From positions 94,385 through 158,384 of the forward strand of contig NZ_VCHX02000047.1 of NCBI RefSeq assembly GCF_005768555.2: DNA of 64,000 nucleotides, given 5' to 3'. The DNA is from Streptomyces sporangiiformans. GTDB lineage: Bacteria > Actinomycetota > Actinomycetes > Streptomycetales > Streptomycetaceae. Positions within the stretch are counted from its first letter, which is position 1. Each line of letters begins with the position of its first letter. Under the pieces are notes generated by a model that saw only the letters and a program-made list of their open reading frames with translations, was not told where the DNA came from and did no database searches. Position numbers and translations under genes: made by a program. This document shows, piece by piece, positions 18,006 to 27,040 of the stretch.

Positions 18006-19355
18006 ATGAACCGCCGCACGGCACACCGCACACACCGCACGAAACGCCGCACGACACTCGCCGGAACACTTCTCGCCACCGCGCTGCTGGCCACGGCCTG
18101 CACCGGGAGCGGCGGCACGTCGAAGGGCGAGGACGCCCAGGCCCCCGACGACCCGAAGAGCGTGTCCGGGACGATCAAGGTGCTGACCCACCGGACCGAC
18201 CTCGCGCAGGACGGCACGCTGAAGAAATACGCCGCCGAGTTCAACAAGACCCACCCGAAGGTCAAGGTCGAGTTCGAGGCCCTCACGGACTACGAGGGCG
18301 AGGTCAAGATCCGTATGAACACGGAGAACTACGGCGACGTCCTGATGATCCCCGCCGTGATCAAGAAGAACGACTACCCCAAGTTCTTCGCCTCCCTGGG
18401 AACGGTGGCCGAGCGCAGCAAGAAGTACCTCTTCACCGACTTCACCTCGGTCGAGGACAAGGTCTACGGACAGAGCCCGATGGGCGCGGTCCCCGGGTTC
18501 CTCTACAACAAGAAGGTCTGGAAGGCGGCCGGGATCACCGACTGGCCCACCACGCCCGCCGAGTTCATCGACGCGCTCAAGGCCGTCAAGTCCAAGACCG
18601 ACGCGGTCCCGTACTACACGAACTTCAAGGACATGTGGCCGCTGAGCCAGTGGACGAGCGTCAACGGCTCGGTCGGCTGCGACACGCAGGCCACCACGCG
18701 GCTCGCGGAGGGCAACCCCTGGGCCAAGGGCGCCGACCTGCGGGTCGGTGACACGCTGCTGTACGACATCGTGCGCGAGGGACTGATCGAGAAGGACCCG
18801 ACGACCACCAACTGGGAAGCGTCCAAGCCCAAGCTGGCGAAGGGCGACATCGCCACGATGTGGCTCGGCTCCTGGGCGGTCGTCCAGTTCCAGGCGGCGG
18901 CGAAGAAGGCCGGCACCAACCCCGACGACATCGGCTTCATGCCCTTCCCGGCCCAGGTGGACGGCACGTTCTGCGCGACCATGTCGCCCGACTACAACCA
19001 GGCCGTCAACGTCAACTCCGATCACAAGGAGGCGGCCCGCGCCTGGATCGACTGGTTCACCGACAAGTCCGGCTACGCGGAAGCGAACATGGCCCTCTCA
19101 CCGGTCAAGGGCGCCCCGCTTCCCGAGGTGCTGAAGCCGTACGAGAAAGCGGGCGTGAAGCTCATCGAGCTCGACGACGCGCAGGGCGCGGCGGTCAAGG
19201 AGATCGACAACCAGTCGGAGGTCGGCATCAACAAGCCCGACTACCGCCAGGACCTCGTCGACCTCGCGCGCGGCGCCAAGAAGGGGAGCCTCGACGACTT
19301 CCTGGGCGACCTCGGCAAGCGCTGGACCGAGGCGGCCAAGACCGCGGGTTCGTGA
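18006..19355 (+). CDS. CUT1 ABC transporter sugar-binding lipoprotein
   Basis: 449-residue solute-binding protein of the carbohydrate family 1 group. An Arg-rich N-terminus, a hydrophobic stretch and the lipobox LLATAC near residue 31 mark it as a lipoprotein. The mature part has the extracellular binding-protein pattern: LAQDGTLKKYAAEFNKTHP, VPGFLYNKKVWKAAGI and MWLGSWAVVQF. The ATG at 18006 has GGAG eight bases upstream. It is transcribed away from the mannosidase operon and probably binds mannobiose or manno-oligosaccharides, an inference from the neighbouring mannosidase. The stop shares bases with the start of the next permease. Confidence 0.9.
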   Translation: MNRRTAHRTHRTKRRTTLAGTLLATALLATACTGSGGTSKGEDAQAPDDPKSVSGTIKVLTHRTDLAQDGTLKKYAAEFNKTHPKVKVEFEALTDYEGEVKIRMNTENYGDVLMIPAVIKKNDYPKFFASLGTVAERSKKYLFTDFTSVEDKVYGQSPMGAVPGFLYNKKVWKAAGITDWPTTPAEFIDALKAVKSKTDAVPYYTNFKDMWPLSQWTSVNGSVGCDTQATTRLAEGNPWAKGADLRVGDTLLYDIVREGLIEKDPTTTNWEASKPKLAKGDIATMWLGSWAVVQFQAAAKKAGTNPDDIGFMPFPAQVDGTFCATMSPDYNQAVNVNSDHKEAARAWIDWFTDKSGYAEANMALSPVKGAPLPEVLKPYEKAGVKLIELDDAQGAAVKEIDNQSEVGINKPDYRQDLVDLARGAKKGSLDDFLGDLGKRWTEAAKTAGS

Positions 19356-20302
19356 TGACGGACACGACGACCGAGAAGGTGGCGCGGCCGCACAGTGCCG
19401 CGCCACCCGTCCGCAAGACCCAGGCACCGCGCCAGGTGCGCCTGCGGCGTGGCCTCACGCCCTGGCTGTTCCTCGCCGCCCCGCTGATCCTGCTGATCAC
19501 CTTCACGTACGCGCCCGTCGCCAACATGGTCGCGTACAGCTTCACCGACTGGGACGGCGTCAGCCCCGAACTCAGCTACACGGGCGCCGAGAACTACGCA
19601 GAAATCTTCACCAGGGCGGAGCTCTTCCAGGTCTTCTTCGTCAGCGGCTACTACCTCGCCGCCTCGGTGGTCCAGATCGCCGCCGCGCTCTACTTCGCGA
19701 CCATCCTGAGCTTCAACGTCCGCTTCCGGAACTTCTTCAAGGGCGTGCTCTTCTTCCCGTACCTGATCAACGGGGTCGCGATCGGTTTCGTCTTCCTCTA
19801 CTTCTTCCAGGACGGCGGAACCCTGGACTCGGTGCTGCGGCTGCTCGGCGTCGAGTCCGACCGGGCGTGGCTGGGCACGTCGACGTCGGCCAACGTCTCC
19901 CTGGCAGGCGTCTCCGTGTGGCGCTACATGGGCCTGAACTTCGTCCTCTTCCTGGGCGCGATCCAGTCCATACCGGGGGAGTTGTACGAGGCCGCCGAGC
20001 TGGACGGCGCCAGTCGCTGGCACCAGTTCCGGTACATCATCGCGCCCGGGATCCGGCCCGTACTGAGCCTGAGCGTGATCCTGTCGATCTCCGGGTCGCT
20101 CTCCGTCTTCGAGATCCCGTACATCATGACCGGCGGCGCGACCGGCACCGAGACCTTCGTGATCCAGACGGTGAAGCTGGCCTTCCAGTTCAACAAGACG
20201 GGGCTCGCCTCGGCGGCCGCGGTCGTACTGCTGCTGATCATCCTGGCGGTGACGTGGGTGCAGCGGCGGCTCGTTCCGGACGACAAGGTGGATCTCGTAT
20301 GA
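19355..20302 (+). CDS. CUT1 ABC transporter permease (MalF-like)
   Basis: 315-residue permease with six hydrophobic segments after a 35-residue soluble N-terminus. The EAA loop is visible as YEAAELDGASRWHQFRYIIAPG, which docks a shared ATPase such as MsiK. No ATPase gene is present in this operon, which is normal for Streptomyces CUT1 systems. The ATG overlaps the TGA of the binding-protein gene by one base; a GTG three bases earlier is also possible. Confidence 0.92.
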   Translation: MTDTTTEKVARPHSAAPPVRKTQAPRQVRLRRGLTPWLFLAAPLILLITFTYAPVANMVAYSFTDWDGVSPELSYTGAENYAEIFTRAELFQVFFVSGYYLAASVVQIAAALYFATILSFNVRFRNFFKGVLFFPYLINGVAIGFVFLYFFQDGGTLDSVLRLLGVESDRAWLGTSTSANVSLAGVSVWRYMGLNFVLFLGAIQSIPGELYEAAELDGASRWHQFRYIIAPGIRPVLSLSVILSISGSLSVFEIPYIMTGGATGTETFVIQTVKLAFQFNKTGLASAAAVVLLLIILAVTWVQRRLVPDDKVDLV

Positions 20303-21129
20303 GCCGTCGAGGTATCGCCCGCGCCCTCACCTATCTGTCACTGGTCGTCGCCAGTGTGGTCGTCCTGCTCCCGCTCGTCGTGGTCCTGCTGACCTCCCTC
20401 AAGTCCTCGGAGGAGATGGCGAACGACAGCAGCGCGCTCCAACTGCCCGAGAGCCTGCTCCATTTCGAGAACTATGTGACGGCGTTCCAGGACGGCGAGA
20501 TGCTGGCGGCGTTCGGGAACACCGCGTTCATCCTGCTCTTCTCCGTCACCGGCACGGTGATCATCGGGTCGATGGCGGCGTACGCCATCGACCGCTTCAC
20601 CTTCCGGTTCAAGAAGCTCGTCGTCGCGCTGTTCCTCGTCGCGACGCTGGTCCCGGGTGTCACGACCCAGGTGGCGACCTTTCAGATCGTCGACAGCTTT
20701 GGTTTGTTCGACACCCGGTGGGCGCCGATCGCGCTCTACATGGGCACGGACATCGTCTCGATCTACATCTTCCTGCAGTTCGTGCGGTCCATCCCGGTGT
20801 CCCTGGACGAGTCGGCACGGCTGGACGGCGCAGGCGCCTTCACGATCTACCGAAAGATCATCTTCCCGCTGCTGAAGCCCGCGATCGCGACGGTGGTCAT
20901 CGTCAAGGGCATCACGGTCTACAACGACTTCTACATACCGTTCCTCTATATGCCGTCCGAGGACCTTGGCGTGATTTCGACGTCGCTGTTCCGCTTCAAG
21001 GGACCGTTCGGAGCGCACTGGGAGAACATCTCGGCCGGTGCGGTCCTCGTCATCCTCCCGACGCTGATCGTCTTCCTGTTCCTGCAGCGCTACATCTACA
21101 ACGGCTTCACTCGGGGGGCGACGAAGTAA
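20299..21129 (+). CDS. CUT1 ABC transporter permease (MalG-like)
   Basis: 276-residue partner permease with six membrane segments. Its EAA loop reads LDESARLDGAGAFTIYRKII. The start codon overlaps the stop of the MalF-like gene (ATGA). It completes the importer formed with the lipoprotein and the other permease. Its last 23 bases overlap the 3' end of the convergent RNase D gene, leaving no room for a terminator between the two. Confidence 0.92.
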   Translation: MSRRGIARALTYLSLVVASVVVLLPLVVVLLTSLKSSEEMANDSSALQLPESLLHFENYVTAFQDGEMLAAFGNTAFILLFSVTGTVIIGSMAAYAIDRFTFRFKKLVVALFLVATLVPGVTTQVATFQIVDSFGLFDTRWAPIALYMGTDIVSIYIFLQFVRSIPVSLDESARLDGAGAFTIYRKIIFPLLKPAIATVVIVKGITVYNDFYIPFLYMPSEDLGVISTSLFRFKGPFGAHWENISAGAVLVILPTLIVFLFLQRYIYNGFTRGATK

Positions 21130-22387
21130 GGGCCGTCACCAGGACCGGGGCGACCTGAGCGATCTGCCAGGGCCGCGCCCCGTGTCCGGCGAGCGCGGCC
21201 GCGACCGAGGCGGCGTCCGGCACGGCGGGCGGTTCCCAGCACACGCGGCGGACGGTGTCCGGGGTGATCAGGTTCTCCTGCGGCATGTTCAGGGTCTCCG
21301 CGAGGGCCGACACCGCCGCGCGCGCGGCGGAGAGCCGGGCCGCGGCGGCCGGGTCCTTCTCGGCCCAGGCACGCGGTGGCGGGGGACCGGTCACCGGCTG
21401 GCCCGGCTGCGGCAGCTCGGAGTCCAGCAGGGCCTTCGCGCGGTCCACGGCGGCCTGCCACTGCTCCAGCTGCCGCCTGCCCATGCGGTGCCCGAAGCCG
21501 TTCAGCGCGGTGAGGGCGTGCACATTGGCGGGCAGGGCGAGCGCGGCCTCGACGATCGCCGCGTCACCGAGCACCTTGCCCGGCGAGACGTCCCGGCGCC
21601 GCGCGACCCGGTCCCGGGCCTGCCACAGTTCCCGTACGACGGCCATCTGCCGGCGGCGGCGCACCTTGTGCATGCCCGACGTGCGGCGCCACGGGTCCTT
21701 GCGGGGCTCCGGCGGGGGCGCCGAGGCGATCGCGTCGAACTCCTGGATGGCCCACTCCAGCTTGCCCTGCCGGTCGAGGTCCTTCTCCAGCGCGTCCCGC
21801 AGGTCGACGAGCAACTCCACATCGAGCGCGGCATAGCGCAGCCACGGCTCCGGCAGGGGACGCGTCGACCAGTCGACCGCGGAGTGCCCCTTCTCGAGGA
21901 CGAAGCCCAGGACGCCCTCGACCATCGCGCCGAGACCCACGCGCGGGAACCCGGCGAGCCGTCCGGCCAGCTCGGTGTCGAAGATGCGGCTGGGGATCAT
22001 GCCTATCTCGCGGAGACAGGGCAGGTCCTGCGTGGCGGCGTGCAGTACCCACTCCACACCGGAGAGCGCCTCGCCGAGTCCGGACAGATCGGGGCAAGCG
22101 ACGGGATCGATGAGCGCGGTGCCCGAGCCCTCACGGCGCAACTGCACCAGATAGGCCCGCTGGCCGTAGCGGTAACCGGAGGCGCGCTCGGCGTCGACGG
22201 CGACGGGGCCGCTCCCGGCGGCGAACGCGGCGATCACCTCGGCGAGCGAGGCCTCGTCGGCGATCACGGGCGGAATTCCGTCGCGGGGCTCGAGCAACGG
22301 GATCGGCGCCGTTTCGACGTCGTCCGGAGGAGCGCCTCCGGTGGTTCGCAGTGAGCTGTCTGCTGCGGTCTCTTGGGCGTCGGTCAC
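21107..22387 (-). CDS. rnd: Ribonuclease D (DEDD exonuclease with HRDC domain)
   Basis: 426-residue 3'-5' exoribonuclease. The three exonuclease motifs are visible: PVAVDAERASGYRYGQRAYL (Asp and Glu of Exo I), WVLHAATQDLPCLREIG (Exo II) and YAALDVELLVDLRDAL (Exo III, Tyr plus Asp). An HRDC domain follows (RELWQARDRVARRRDVSPG). The N-terminal 40 residues are low in complexity and vary in the family. It probably trims stable-RNA precursors. It is convergent with and overlaps the MalG-like gene by 23 bp, and it lies upstream of whiI as in other Streptomyces. Confidence 0.92.
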   Translation of the reverse strand: MTDAQETAADSSLRTTGGAPPDDVETAPIPLLEPRDGIPPVIADEASLAEVIAAFAAGSGPVAVDAERASGYRYGQRAYLVQLRREGSGTALIDPVACPDLSGLGEALSGVEWVLHAATQDLPCLREIGMIPSRIFDTELAGRLAGFPRVGLGAMVEGVLGFVLEKGHSAVDWSTRPLPEPWLRYAALDVELLVDLRDALEKDLDRQGKLEWAIQEFDAIASAPPPEPRKDPWRRTSGMHKVRRRRQMAVVRELWQARDRVARRRDVSPGKVLGDAAIVEAALALPANVHALTALNGFGHRMGRRQLEQWQAAVDRAKALLDSELPQPGQPVTGPPPPRAWAEKDPAAAARLSAARAAVSALAETLNMPQENLITPDTVRRVCWEPPAVPDAASVAAALAGHGARPWQIAQVAPVLVTALTSSPPE

Positions 22388-22619
22388 CCGTCAAGGGTAT
22401 CCGTACTGAGCGGTCTCCTGACCTGCACTTTCGGACGAAGCTCCGACTGACCTGCGGAAACGGGTTCTCGAGACTTGTCCCGGTTTCCGGGTTTTTCCCG
22501 CCCCCTGCGGCATGCACGCGGCCCCTACTTGGTCGGCTTACCCTCGCTCTGTTCCGGCCTCAGGCGCGCCGGCCAACTCCAGCGCCTGAGCGGCCCACTG
22601 CGGACGGAAGGATCACACC

Positions 22620-23249
22620 ATGGCAACCGAGGCGGCTGCGGACACGGCCGACCCGGCGCACGCGCGCATCCCCGGCACCCCGGCCGGGGGCACGGTCATC
22701 CTGCTCAACGGGACGTCCAGCTCCGGCAAGTCCAGCATCGCCCGCGCACTCCTCGGCATCCTCGACGGAACGTGGTTTCACATGCCGGTGGACGCCTTTC
22801 ACGCCATGCGCTGCGAGCGCCCCATAGCCGACGAGGACCTCCAGCCCGAGATCGACCGCACCGTCAAGGGCTTCCACCGCGCGGTCGCCGGTATGGCCGC
22901 GGGTGGCAACAACCTCGTGGTCGACCATCCGCTCAGCCGCCGCTGGCGGCTGCTGGATCTCCTTGATCTGCTGGTGCCCGAAGACGTGGTCTTCATCGCG
23001 GTCCGCTGCCCGCTGCCCGAGCTGGAACGCCGTGAGGCCGCGCGCGGCGACCGGCAGCCGGGACTGGCCGCCATGCAGTACAGCCAGGTGCACTCCCACG
23101 AACTGCACGACCTCGCTGTGGACACCAGCCGCCACACCCCGGAGGAATGTGCCCTTCGCATCCGCGGCTTCCTGTCGGAGCGGCCGAGCCCCACCGCCTT
23201 CGCAACGCTCCAACGGGCCCTGCGGAAACCGGCTGCCGGCCGAGGGTGA
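22620..23249 (+). CDS. Chloramphenicol phosphotransferase-like P-loop kinase
   Basis: 209-residue protein of the CPT family. The Walker A motif is GTSSSGKSS near residue 31. The MPVDAFHAMR segment carries the Asp that serves as general base in the S. venezuelae enzyme. A C-terminal helical part includes VRCPLPELERREAARGDR, typical for the family. Most homologues have no proven role in chloramphenicol resistance, so the true substrate is open. The start ATG has GGAAGGA upstream. It is followed by a LysE-type exporter gene on the same strand with a 46-bp gap. Confidence 0.83.
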   Translation: MATEAAADTADPAHARIPGTPAGGTVILLNGTSSSGKSSIARALLGILDGTWFHMPVDAFHAMRCERPIADEDLQPEIDRTVKGFHRAVAGMAAGGNNLVVDHPLSRRWRLLDLLDLLVPEDVVFIAVRCPLPELERREAARGDRQPGLAAMQYSQVHSHELHDLAVDTSRHTPEECALRIRGFLSERPSPTAFATLQRALRKPAAGRG

Positions 23250-23295
23250 TCGTTGTCACAGCTTGGATGTGATCGTTCCGCAGCAGACTGGCCCC

Positions 23296-23913
23296 ATGTG
23301 GACACAGACAGCCGCGGCGCTCGGAGTGCTCGCCCTGTTGACCGTGGTGCCAGGGCCGGACATGGCCGTGGTCACCAAGCACGCGATGGCTTCCGGCAGG
23401 GCGGAGGCCCTGCGCACCGCCGCCGGCATCACCGCCGGGCTGCTGGTGTGGGGCGTGTTCACCGTCGCCGGGCTTTCGGCCGTCCTCGCGGCCTCGGCGG
23501 AGGCGTACTTCGCCGTCAAGATCCTGGGCGCCGCGTACCTTGTCTTCCTCGGTCTGCAGGCCCTGTGGCAGAGCCGCCGCTCCGCGCCGCGGAGCGCCGC
23601 GCCGGCGGCCACCGGATCGGGGCACGCGTTCCTGACGGGCCTGACCACCAACGTCCTCAACCCGAAGATCGCGGTCTTCTACACCGGTCTGCTGCCGACC
23701 CTGGCCCCGGACGTACTGCCCACGGCGGCCGGTATGGGACTGCTGGTTCTGCTGCACGCGGCACTGACCCTGACCTGGCTCGGCGGATACGTCTATCTGC
23801 TCTCCAGGGCGCGCTCGGTCTTCGAACGGCCCCGCGTCCGGCGCCTGCTGGACCGGGTGGCGGGCGTGGTGCTCATCGGCTTCGGCGCGCGGGTCGCCGC
23901 GGAAGCCAACTGA
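23296..23913 (+). CDS. LysE/RhtB-family exporter
   Basis: 205-residue membrane protein with about six hydrophobic segments. The family start TVVPGPDMAVVTKHAMASGR and the LTTNVLNPKIAVFYTGLLP motif are clear signs of RhtB-type amino-acid exporters. No good ribosome site precedes the ATG at 23296, so a leaderless or weakly translated message is possible. It is convergent with whiI, with a long inverted repeat between them. Confidence 0.9.
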   Translation: MWTQTAAALGVLALLTVVPGPDMAVVTKHAMASGRAEALRTAAGITAGLLVWGVFTVAGLSAVLAASAEAYFAVKILGAAYLVFLGLQALWQSRRSAPRSAAPAATGSGHAFLTGLTTNVLNPKIAVFYTGLLPTLAPDVLPTAAGMGLLVLLHAALTLTWLGGYVYLLSRARSVFERPRVRRLLDRVAGVVLIGFGARVAAEAN

Positions 23914-23960
23914 GGATCCGGCCGCGAGCAGTGCGGTCCCGAAGAGGTCCGTGCATGGAC

Positions 23961-23997
23961 AACGCCCGTCGACGGAACGTTCCGTCCACGGGCGTTT
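23961..23997. terminator. Bidirectional hairpin between LysE exporter and whiI
   Basis: Arms AACGCCCGT-c-GACGGAA and its complement at 23961-23997 form a 16-bp stem with one C-C mismatch. It ends both convergent genes. Confidence 0.75.
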
Positions 23998-24065
23998 GAG
24001 CGGGCAAACCAGTCAGGTAGGTGAATGGATCCGGGTTGGGGTCGGTGAATTGAGTCTGGTCGCGG

Positions 24066-24728
24066 TCAGTGGATGATCCCGGTCCGCAGTGCCACCGCCA
24101 CCATGCCGGCACGGTCGCCCGTGCCGAGCTTGCGGGCGATGCGGGCCAGGTGGCTTTTGACGGTCAGTGCGGACAGGCCCATCGAGACGCCGATGGCCTT
24201 GTTCGACTGGCCCTCCGCCACCAGCCGCAGCACCTCGACCTCGCGGCCGGACAGTTCGCGGTAGCCGCCCGGGTGGCTCGGGGCGCCCGGGGGGCGGCGG
24301 TGCATACGGGCGGCGACGGAGCCGATGGGGGCGGCGCCCGGCCGGGTGGGGAGCCCGATGTTCGTACGGGTGCCGGTGACGACGTAACCCTTCACACCGC
24401 CCGCGAGGGCGTTGCGTACGGCGCCGATGTCGTCGGCGGCGGACAGGGCCAGGCCGTTGGGCCAGCCCGCGGCTCGGGTCTCGGAGAGGAGGGTGAGGCC
24501 GGAACCATCCGGCAGGTGGACTTCCGCGACGCAGATGTCACGGGGGTTGCCGATGCGGGGACGAGCCTCCGCGACGGACGAGGCCTCGATCACGTCGCGT
24601 ACACCGAGCGCCCACAAGTGGCGGGTGACGGTGGAGCGCACGCGGGGATCGGCCACGACCACCATCGCGGTCGGCTTGTTCGGGCGGTAGGCGACCAGGC
24701 TTGCGGGCTGCTCGAGGAGAACGGACAC
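24066..24728 (-). CDS. whiI: Atypical response regulator WhiI (late sporulation)
   Basis: 220-residue NarL-type regulator. The receiver domain lacks key residues: the acidic pair is reduced to AD (VVVADPRV), the phospho-acceptor position reads AEVHLPDG with Glu in place of Asp, and the usual Lys is Thr. The LuxR HTH is intact ([22 protein letters not shown] ... [15 protein letters not shown]). In S. coelicolor WhiI is such an orphan atypical regulator. It needs sigma-WhiG for expression and pairs with BldM to switch on late sporulation genes. The position between RNase D and the DUF3000/hemE genes agrees, and a good sigma-WhiG-like promoter precedes the gene. The regulator probably works without phosphorylation. 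Confidence 0.88.
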   Translation of the reverse strand: MSVLLEQPASLVAYRPNKPTAMVVVADPRVRSTVTRHLWALGVRDVIEASSVAEARPRIGNPRDICVAEVHLPDGSGLTLLSETRAAGWPNGLALSAADDIGAVRNALAGGVKGYVVTGTRTNIGLPTRPGAAPIGSVAARMHRRPPGAPSHPGGYRELSGREVEVLRLVAEGQSNKAIGVSMGLSALTVKSHLARIARKLGTGDRAGMVAVALRTGIIH

Positions 24729-24804
24729 CAGGCCTCCTGGGGTGCGGGACGGGACCGGCCTGGGGGCAAGCCGGAACGAACCGTTGCTTTCAAGGTCACA
24801 AGGG

Positions 24805-24832
24805 TCTTCGGCACCAAACCCGTCTGCCTTTA
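24805..24832 (-). promoter_or_regulatory. Sigma-WhiG-type promoter of whiI
   Basis: On the minus strand TAAA (24832-24829), a 16-base spacer and GCCGAAGA (24812-24805) match the sigma-WhiG consensus TAAA-N(about 15)-GCCGATAA with six of eight bases in the second box. It ends 77 bases before the whiI start. Confidence 0.72.
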
Positions 24833-25021
24833 GAGAATGATCACGATTTGGTGAGTAACAATCCGTGCAATTCGGACGCGCGATCGATCAGTCGAAGATC
24901 GAACGAGTTCGCTCCGCTTCGTTATGAGGCTGAAAGTGGCCGTATCGACAAAGAGGTTGGCCCGCTCAGGGCGCGGGGGCGCTGCGATTGTCGTACGGCG
25001 GAATGCGGTGGAATGCGGCGC

Positions 25022-25690
25022 TCAGCGGGGCTGGGGGCCGCGGCGCTGGGGGAGCGTCACCACCGACGCGTCGCCCGGCGCGACCGGGGGCAGTCCCGCG
25101 ACCTGGCACAACAGGTCGCACCATGCGGCAAGGTGGGACGCCGCGTCCGGGACACCGCCGAGCCCCTCGCGGGGGGTCCACGACGCGCGGATCTCGATCT
25201 GGGAGGTGGACGGGCGTTCCGCGAGGCCGCCGAAGTAGTGGGAGCTCGCGCGGGTGACGGTGCCGCCGGGTTCGCCGTACGACAGGCCGCGGGCCCGGAG
25301 CGCGCCGGTCAGCCAGGACCAGCAGACGTCGGGCAGCAGCGGATCGGCGGCCATCTCCGACTCCAGTTCCGCGCGGACCAGGGTGACCAGACGAAAGGAC
25401 CCCTGCCAGGCTTCGTGGCCCGCCGGGTCGTGGAGGAGGATGAGGCGGCCGTCCGCGAGGTCCTCGTCGCCGTCGAGGACCGTGGCCTCCAGCGCGTGCG
25501 CGAACGGGGCGAGCCGCTGCGGCGCCCGGGTCGGGTCGAGCTCGATCTCCGGCCTCGGCCGTGCGGCCTTGAGCGCCTCGACGGCCGTACGGAAGGGCAG
25601 CGGAGCCGCGTCCGTACCATTGCGCTCCCCCTCTCCCGCCTCGTCCATCCCGTCAGCGCCGTCCGACAGTCGTCCTTGAGCCGCAGCCAT
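25022..25690 (-). CDS. DUF3000 family protein
   Basis: 222-residue cytoplasmic protein conserved in actinobacteria, found between whiI and hemE. It has no recognised catalytic motif. The body begins [23 protein letters not shown], with later [13 protein letters not shown] and [12 protein letters not shown], a pattern I associate with DUF3000. The ATG at 25690 is taken; an internal ATG at 25650 could also serve. It is divergent from hemE with about 150 bp between starts. The function is unknown. Confidence 0.78.
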   Translation of the reverse strand: MAAAQGRLSDGADGMDEAGEGERNGTDAAPLPFRTAVEALKAARPRPEIELDPTRAPQRLAPFAHALEATVLDGDEDLADGRLILLHDPAGHEAWQGSFRLVTLVRAELESEMAADPLLPDVCWSWLTGALRARGLSYGEPGGTVTRASSHYFGGLAERPSTSQIEIRASWTPREGLGGVPDAASHLAAWCDLLCQVAGLPPVAPGDASVVTLPQRRGPQPR

Positions 25691-25840
25691 GCGGGGAAGG
25701 TTAAGGGGAACGAAGCCTTCGTGCAGGGAGAGACACCCGTGCACCCGGCCACTGTCCGGATCACGCCCCCTCAAACACGCCCCTGCGCTCCTGTGGGACC
25801 CAGGCTTGAGGTGTTTCCAGGGCGTGCGAGACTTTTCGAC

Positions 25841-26905
25841 GTGAACGCCAACGACCGCCCCCTGGGCCAGCCGACAGCCACGTACGAATCCGTCTTCATG
25901 AAGGCGTGCCGGCGTGAGAGCGTGCCGCACACGCCGGTGTGGTTCATGCGGCAGGCCGGGCGTTCCCTGCCCGAGTACCGCAAGGTGCGTGAGGGCATCC
26001 CCATGCTCGAGTCGTGTATGCGGCCCGAGTTGGTCGCGGAGATCACGCTGCAGCCGGTGCGCCGGCACAACGTCGACGCGGCGATCTACTTCAGCGACAT
26101 CGTCGTACCGCTCAAGGCCATCGGCGTCGACCTCGACATCAAGCCGGGCGTCGGCCCGGTGGTCGAGAACCCGATCCGCTCCCGCGCGGACCTCGCGCAG
26201 CTGCGCGACCTGACGCCCGAGGACGTCTCGTACATCACCGAGGCGATCGGACTGCTCACCGCCGAACTCGGCGAGACCCCGCTCATCGGCTTCGCCGGCG
26301 CGCCCTTCACGCTCGCGAGCTATCTCGTGGAGGGCGGTCCCTCACGCAACCACGAGCACACCAAGGCACTGATGTACGGCGACCCGCAGCTGTGGGCCGA
26401 CCTGCTCGACCGGCTCGCGGAGATCACGGCGACGTTCCTGAAGGTGCAGATCGAGGCGGGAGCCTCCGCCGTCCAGCTCTTCGACTCCTGGGTCGGCGCC
26501 CTCGCCCCCGCCGACTACCGGCGCTCGGTCATGCCCGCCTCCACCAAGGTGTTCCAGGCCGTCGAGGGGTACGGAGTTCCGCGCATCCACTTCGGCGTCG
26601 GCACCGGCGAGCTGCTCGGCCTCCTGGGAGAGGCGGGCGCGGACGTCGTCGGCGTCGACTGGCGCGTCCCGCTGGACGAGGCCGCCCGCCGTGTCGGCCC
26701 GGGCAAGGCGCTCCAGGGCAACCTCGACCCCGCCGTCCTCTTCTCCTCCACCGAGGCCGTCGAGACCAAGACCCAGGAGGTCCTCGACGCCGCCGCGGGC
26801 CTGGAGGGCCACATCTTCAACCTCGGCCACGGCGTCCTGCCGAGCACGGACCCGGACGCGCTGACCCGACTCGTGGAGTACGTCCACACACGGACCGCCC
26901 GCTAG
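25841..26905 (+). CDS. hemE: Uroporphyrinogen decarboxylase
   Basis: 354-residue enzyme removing four carboxyl groups from uroporphyrinogen III to give coproporphyrinogen III in haem synthesis. Motifs: [16 protein letters not shown] near the N-terminus (substrate-binding Arg residues), [33 protein letters not shown], and the C-terminal [14 protein letters not shown]. Normal length. The GTG at 25841 is the only start that gives the usual N-terminus; its ribosome site is weak. A two-way hairpin follows. This is the last gene that fits the conserved core order. Confidence 0.95.
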   Translation: MNANDRPLGQPTATYESVFMKACRRESVPHTPVWFMRQAGRSLPEYRKVREGIPMLESCMRPELVAEITLQPVRRHNVDAAIYFSDIVVPLKAIGVDLDIKPGVGPVVENPIRSRADLAQLRDLTPEDVSYITEAIGLLTAELGETPLIGFAGAPFTLASYLVEGGPSRNHEHTKALMYGDPQLWADLLDRLAEITATFLKVQIEAGASAVQLFDSWVGALAPADYRRSVMPASTKVFQAVEGYGVPRIHFGVGTGELLGLLGEAGADVVGVDWRVPLDEAARRVGPGKALQGNLDPAVLFSSTEAVETKTQEVLDAAAGLEGHIFNLGHGVLPSTDPDALTRLVEYVHTRTAR

Positions 26906-26961
26906 TCGCCCGCCAGGGCCTGTCCGGCGGATCAGGGCAATGAACCCGTGGGCACGATAAG

Positions 26962-27000
26962 GGGGCCGCTCGATGTCTTGCTGAGACATCGGGCGGCCCC
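26962..27000. terminator. Bidirectional terminator between hemE and MFS gene
   Basis: The stem GGGGCCG-ct-CGATGTCT pairs with AGACATCG-gg-CGGCCCC around a 5-nt loop, giving 15 pairs with a 2-base internal bulge on each side. Confidence 0.85.
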
Positions 27001-27040
27001 TGGTTGAGGTGTCGCATGAGGTTGCCGGGCAGCCCATCGG

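Noticed and set aside
15416..18751. Open frame of about 1100 codons antisense to the mannosidase gene
   Set aside because: Low-complexity Arg/Pro/Val sequence. It exists because the real gene has few stops in this opposite frame.
22620..23249. Functional chloramphenicol resistance gene
   Set aside because: Family membership is clear, but most such homologues lie in housekeeping contexts, and nothing here points to chloramphenicol.
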